Source: Effrenium voratum (taxonomy: Eukaryota > Sar > Dinophyceae > Suessiales > Symbiodiniaceae). From it: a DNA stretch of 64,000 nt. The translations under genes were made by a program, and so were the position numbers. A model generated the notes under the pieces. It had not been told where the DNA came from. It did not search any database and saw only the letters and a list, made by a program, of their open reading frames with translations. The stretch covers positions 36,001-100,000 of the forward strand of contig CAUJNA010003239.1 in assembly GCA_963377175.1 (NCBI GenBank), read 5' to 3'. Positions 41,401 through 44,400 of the stretch are shown piece by piece. Position 1 is the first letter of the stretch. Each line of letters opens with the position of its first letter.

Positions 41401-44400
41401 CTCGGCATCACCTTCCGTGCAACCAGTGCCGCATCAAAGCTGAAGGGAGGCATGGAAGACACACATCCTTCCAGGCTCCACCATTGCGGCTTGGCTGATC
41501 TTTGCGATGCAATTCCGGGATGCAGCCCGCATCGGAAATCAGAGTCATGATTGTTGAAACATGAAGCGCATCAGTGACTAGATGGCTATGACTCAAAACA
41601 GGCGGACTCTCTTGTCTTGGTGTCATAAGGGAGCCAGGAAGAAACTAGCAACTCGAACGGAGCTCCAATTCTCACACATTCCCTCCGTTGCAACGGGCGG
41701 AGCGGATCCAAGGGTCGACCCTGAAACAGAATCAGAGGCGCCTGCCCAAGACAGAGACTGATTGAAATATTTATTCCGTCAGAAGAGGACATTTCCTTGA
41801 AGGCAAGTGACAAACAGTTGGGTGATGCATGGTATCAAAGGCCTTTTGAAAGGCAGCAAGAAGTGCCGTCGGAAAGGTTCCAGGACTAGTCAATAACAAC
41901 TGAAGGTCAACAACCCTAGACGCCCGTGGATGCCAACAATCTTTGGGATTGGTTTCCTGCAGTCCAGATTCCAGATGTGCCGGGCCGCACCCTCCTGGGA
42001 CCCTCTTTCCCAGTGGGTCAACCACCCCCGCCCCCCTCCCTCCGCCCTGCCCCCGCTTCCCCCGCTCTTCCCTCGCCCCGCCCAGCTCGCCCTGGCCTGG
42101 TCGGTCTCCTGCTGGCGCTGCGACACGAAGGGGAACAGCGGGCCCTGGTGGCCCACGAGCTGCTCGGGCGGCACCACCAGCTCCACGTCGAAGTACCGCA
42201 CTTCTGGCCGACGCGGGGCGAAGGGGCGAGGCGGCGGGGCGAGGCTGCCGGTGGAGGGCTGGATTCGGGGGGGGGGGGGGGAGGTGAGTCTTGCTTTCTC
42301 TGGGAACTCCCTAAGCTTGTGTTTCAAACCCTCAATAAGACTGCTGTGATATTGCAATCGTAGCATCATCCTGTTTGGAGCAGGGTGGTGGTCGGAAAGT
42401 GCAATCTTCCTGAGATACAGAACTCGGCTGCATCTCCAGCATTCAGCATCCGTTCAAGTCCAAGTGGCGTCCAAGCAAGGAGATACTACAAAGTTGCTGC
42501 CCTCATGCTGCATCAATGCGTTCTGCCCGCTCAATGTTATGCTCATGTGTGCGTGCATCTATGTACACTGTATATGTGTAATGCTGTACATGTTTCAGGA
42601 TAAACATGTGTGCGTCATATATTCCATAAGGTGAGTTGGAGACATCGGCTTCTGAAGCCATCTCAGTGGAGATCCATGCGATGCACACCAAACAAATGAT
42701 CACTGAGAATCCGCTGAAGGCAAAGAGCTGCCAGGGCTCTGAGATCGTCTTTGAATCAGGAGTGTTGGACAAACTGGACAAACTGTGATTGTTTTGGTTT
42801 TGCCTTTTTGTTGGGGGAAGCGTTTTGCTTGACGAGAAAGGCAAATTGCCGGTATCCAACTGAAAAGAGCCATCAGCACGCAAGTGCCCGAATGAACACC
42901 CAATCGAACAAATTATCAAATGCATTCCTATCAAAGATGAACGCGGAGTCGTGACGTGAAACCGCCTTCAGCCATGTGCATCGTGTCCCCATACCACAGG
43001 CGCGACAATCTGGCGCACCTGTCTTTCGGTGCTAGGCGTATGACAAAGATTCAGGCATCACTTGCAAATGACTTGTGCCTGCACCATGCTGCTTTGAGCA
43101 AAGATCATGCCAAAGCTGGTCTAGGGTCTCGAAAATTCCTTCCTGATATGGAACAAATCAATACCAGCAGCCAACCAGTTCCGCGATTGTGGTGTGCCAA
43201 GGCATGACTCAGGTATCACCTTTGCGCTTTGCTAGTTCCTTTGCTTCACTCCGCGTGGCGCCATGTGCGATAAGTTTACGTATGTCAGAACAAATACTGG
43301 AATGCACACTCGCTGCACTCAGCCAGGCATGCTCCTCCTTCAAACGGTCGAGCTGCTGGCTAAGCAACTCGACTTTGGCAGTTGAAGCTCTACCCGTCGC
43401 ACGGTAGTAGCTTAGTCTACCTCTCATCAACAAAAGCTCCCTTGCTCGTTGATCGCCATTCTCATCATTTCGCCGATACTTGCATTGATTTCCTTTGGCT
43501 GGCAAGCTTAATCCTCTGAGCTCTGCATGAGATTCCTTGCTTAATCGCAACGCTGCCTCTGCCTGGGTTTTCTTGACCAGCAGGCCGTTCTCAAGGAACC
43601 TGTTCAATGTTGTATGCACATGAGCTTGCATGCTTATCACAAGATGATGCATGCCCCTGCTGTCTTGATATAAAGAAATGTCTCCTCCAAGTTCTTCTTG
43701 CAAGAAGCTCCGAATCCACTGAATGACGGTTCTGTGCTTTTGCGTCATTCGCAACTGAGCTCCCACTTCTGCAGCCCGAATGTAAATACTCCCTTCGGCA
43801 TCGAAAAAGCCAGTCACGTAAGGCCAAGAGCAAGCTAATTGCTCATTTGAATCCTCAGATTTCAGAAAAGTCAGAGTCTCATTCAATTTGCCTCTGAATT
43901 CTTTGCTTGTGACTTCAGCAGGGATCAGTTCTAGCTGCGCGCGTTTAGCAAAACTGTGACTCAGGAGCTGCCTTGCCGCGAACCTGCTCGAGGCTCCGTA
44001 TGCCGCCCACTTTAAGCAAGGCTGTCGCAAACCCCGCCCGTCGTGGGTTTTGTAAATCCCGCCGCCGAATGCCACCCGCATCAGCCATAAAACTTCCGCA
44101 TGGCAGGCCACTTGCGTCACACTTAACGTCTCTGCTCTGACGCATCCGTCGCCATCGAAGAACCCCGCTAAATATTGCAAGCGCTGAAGCGGTATGTCTG
44201 CATCTGGTGGCGCACAAGCGGCTAGCGGAAGGGAATACAAGCGCCCTGAGGCCTCGAAAGATGTGATGGCAGGCCAATGCAGTCTGGATTGGAGGGACTT
44301 CAGCTTGCTGAGGCGCCTCTCAATCTGTACGAGTGACTTGCCTTCCAGCAACGCCGAGTACGTGGAAGCTGCTCGTAGCTGTGGTCGAATGCGTCGATAC

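Noticed and set aside
41926..42363. Long overlapping plus-strand ORFs
   Set aside because: They are shadows of the GC-rich minus-strand exon 42097-42203 and neighbouring G/C tracts.
42503..42934. Minus-strand ORF with a hydrophobic stretch (a possible membrane segment)
   Set aside because: It lies inside the intron 42204-45075 whose flanking exons already join in phase. AT-richer codon use argues against a real exon.
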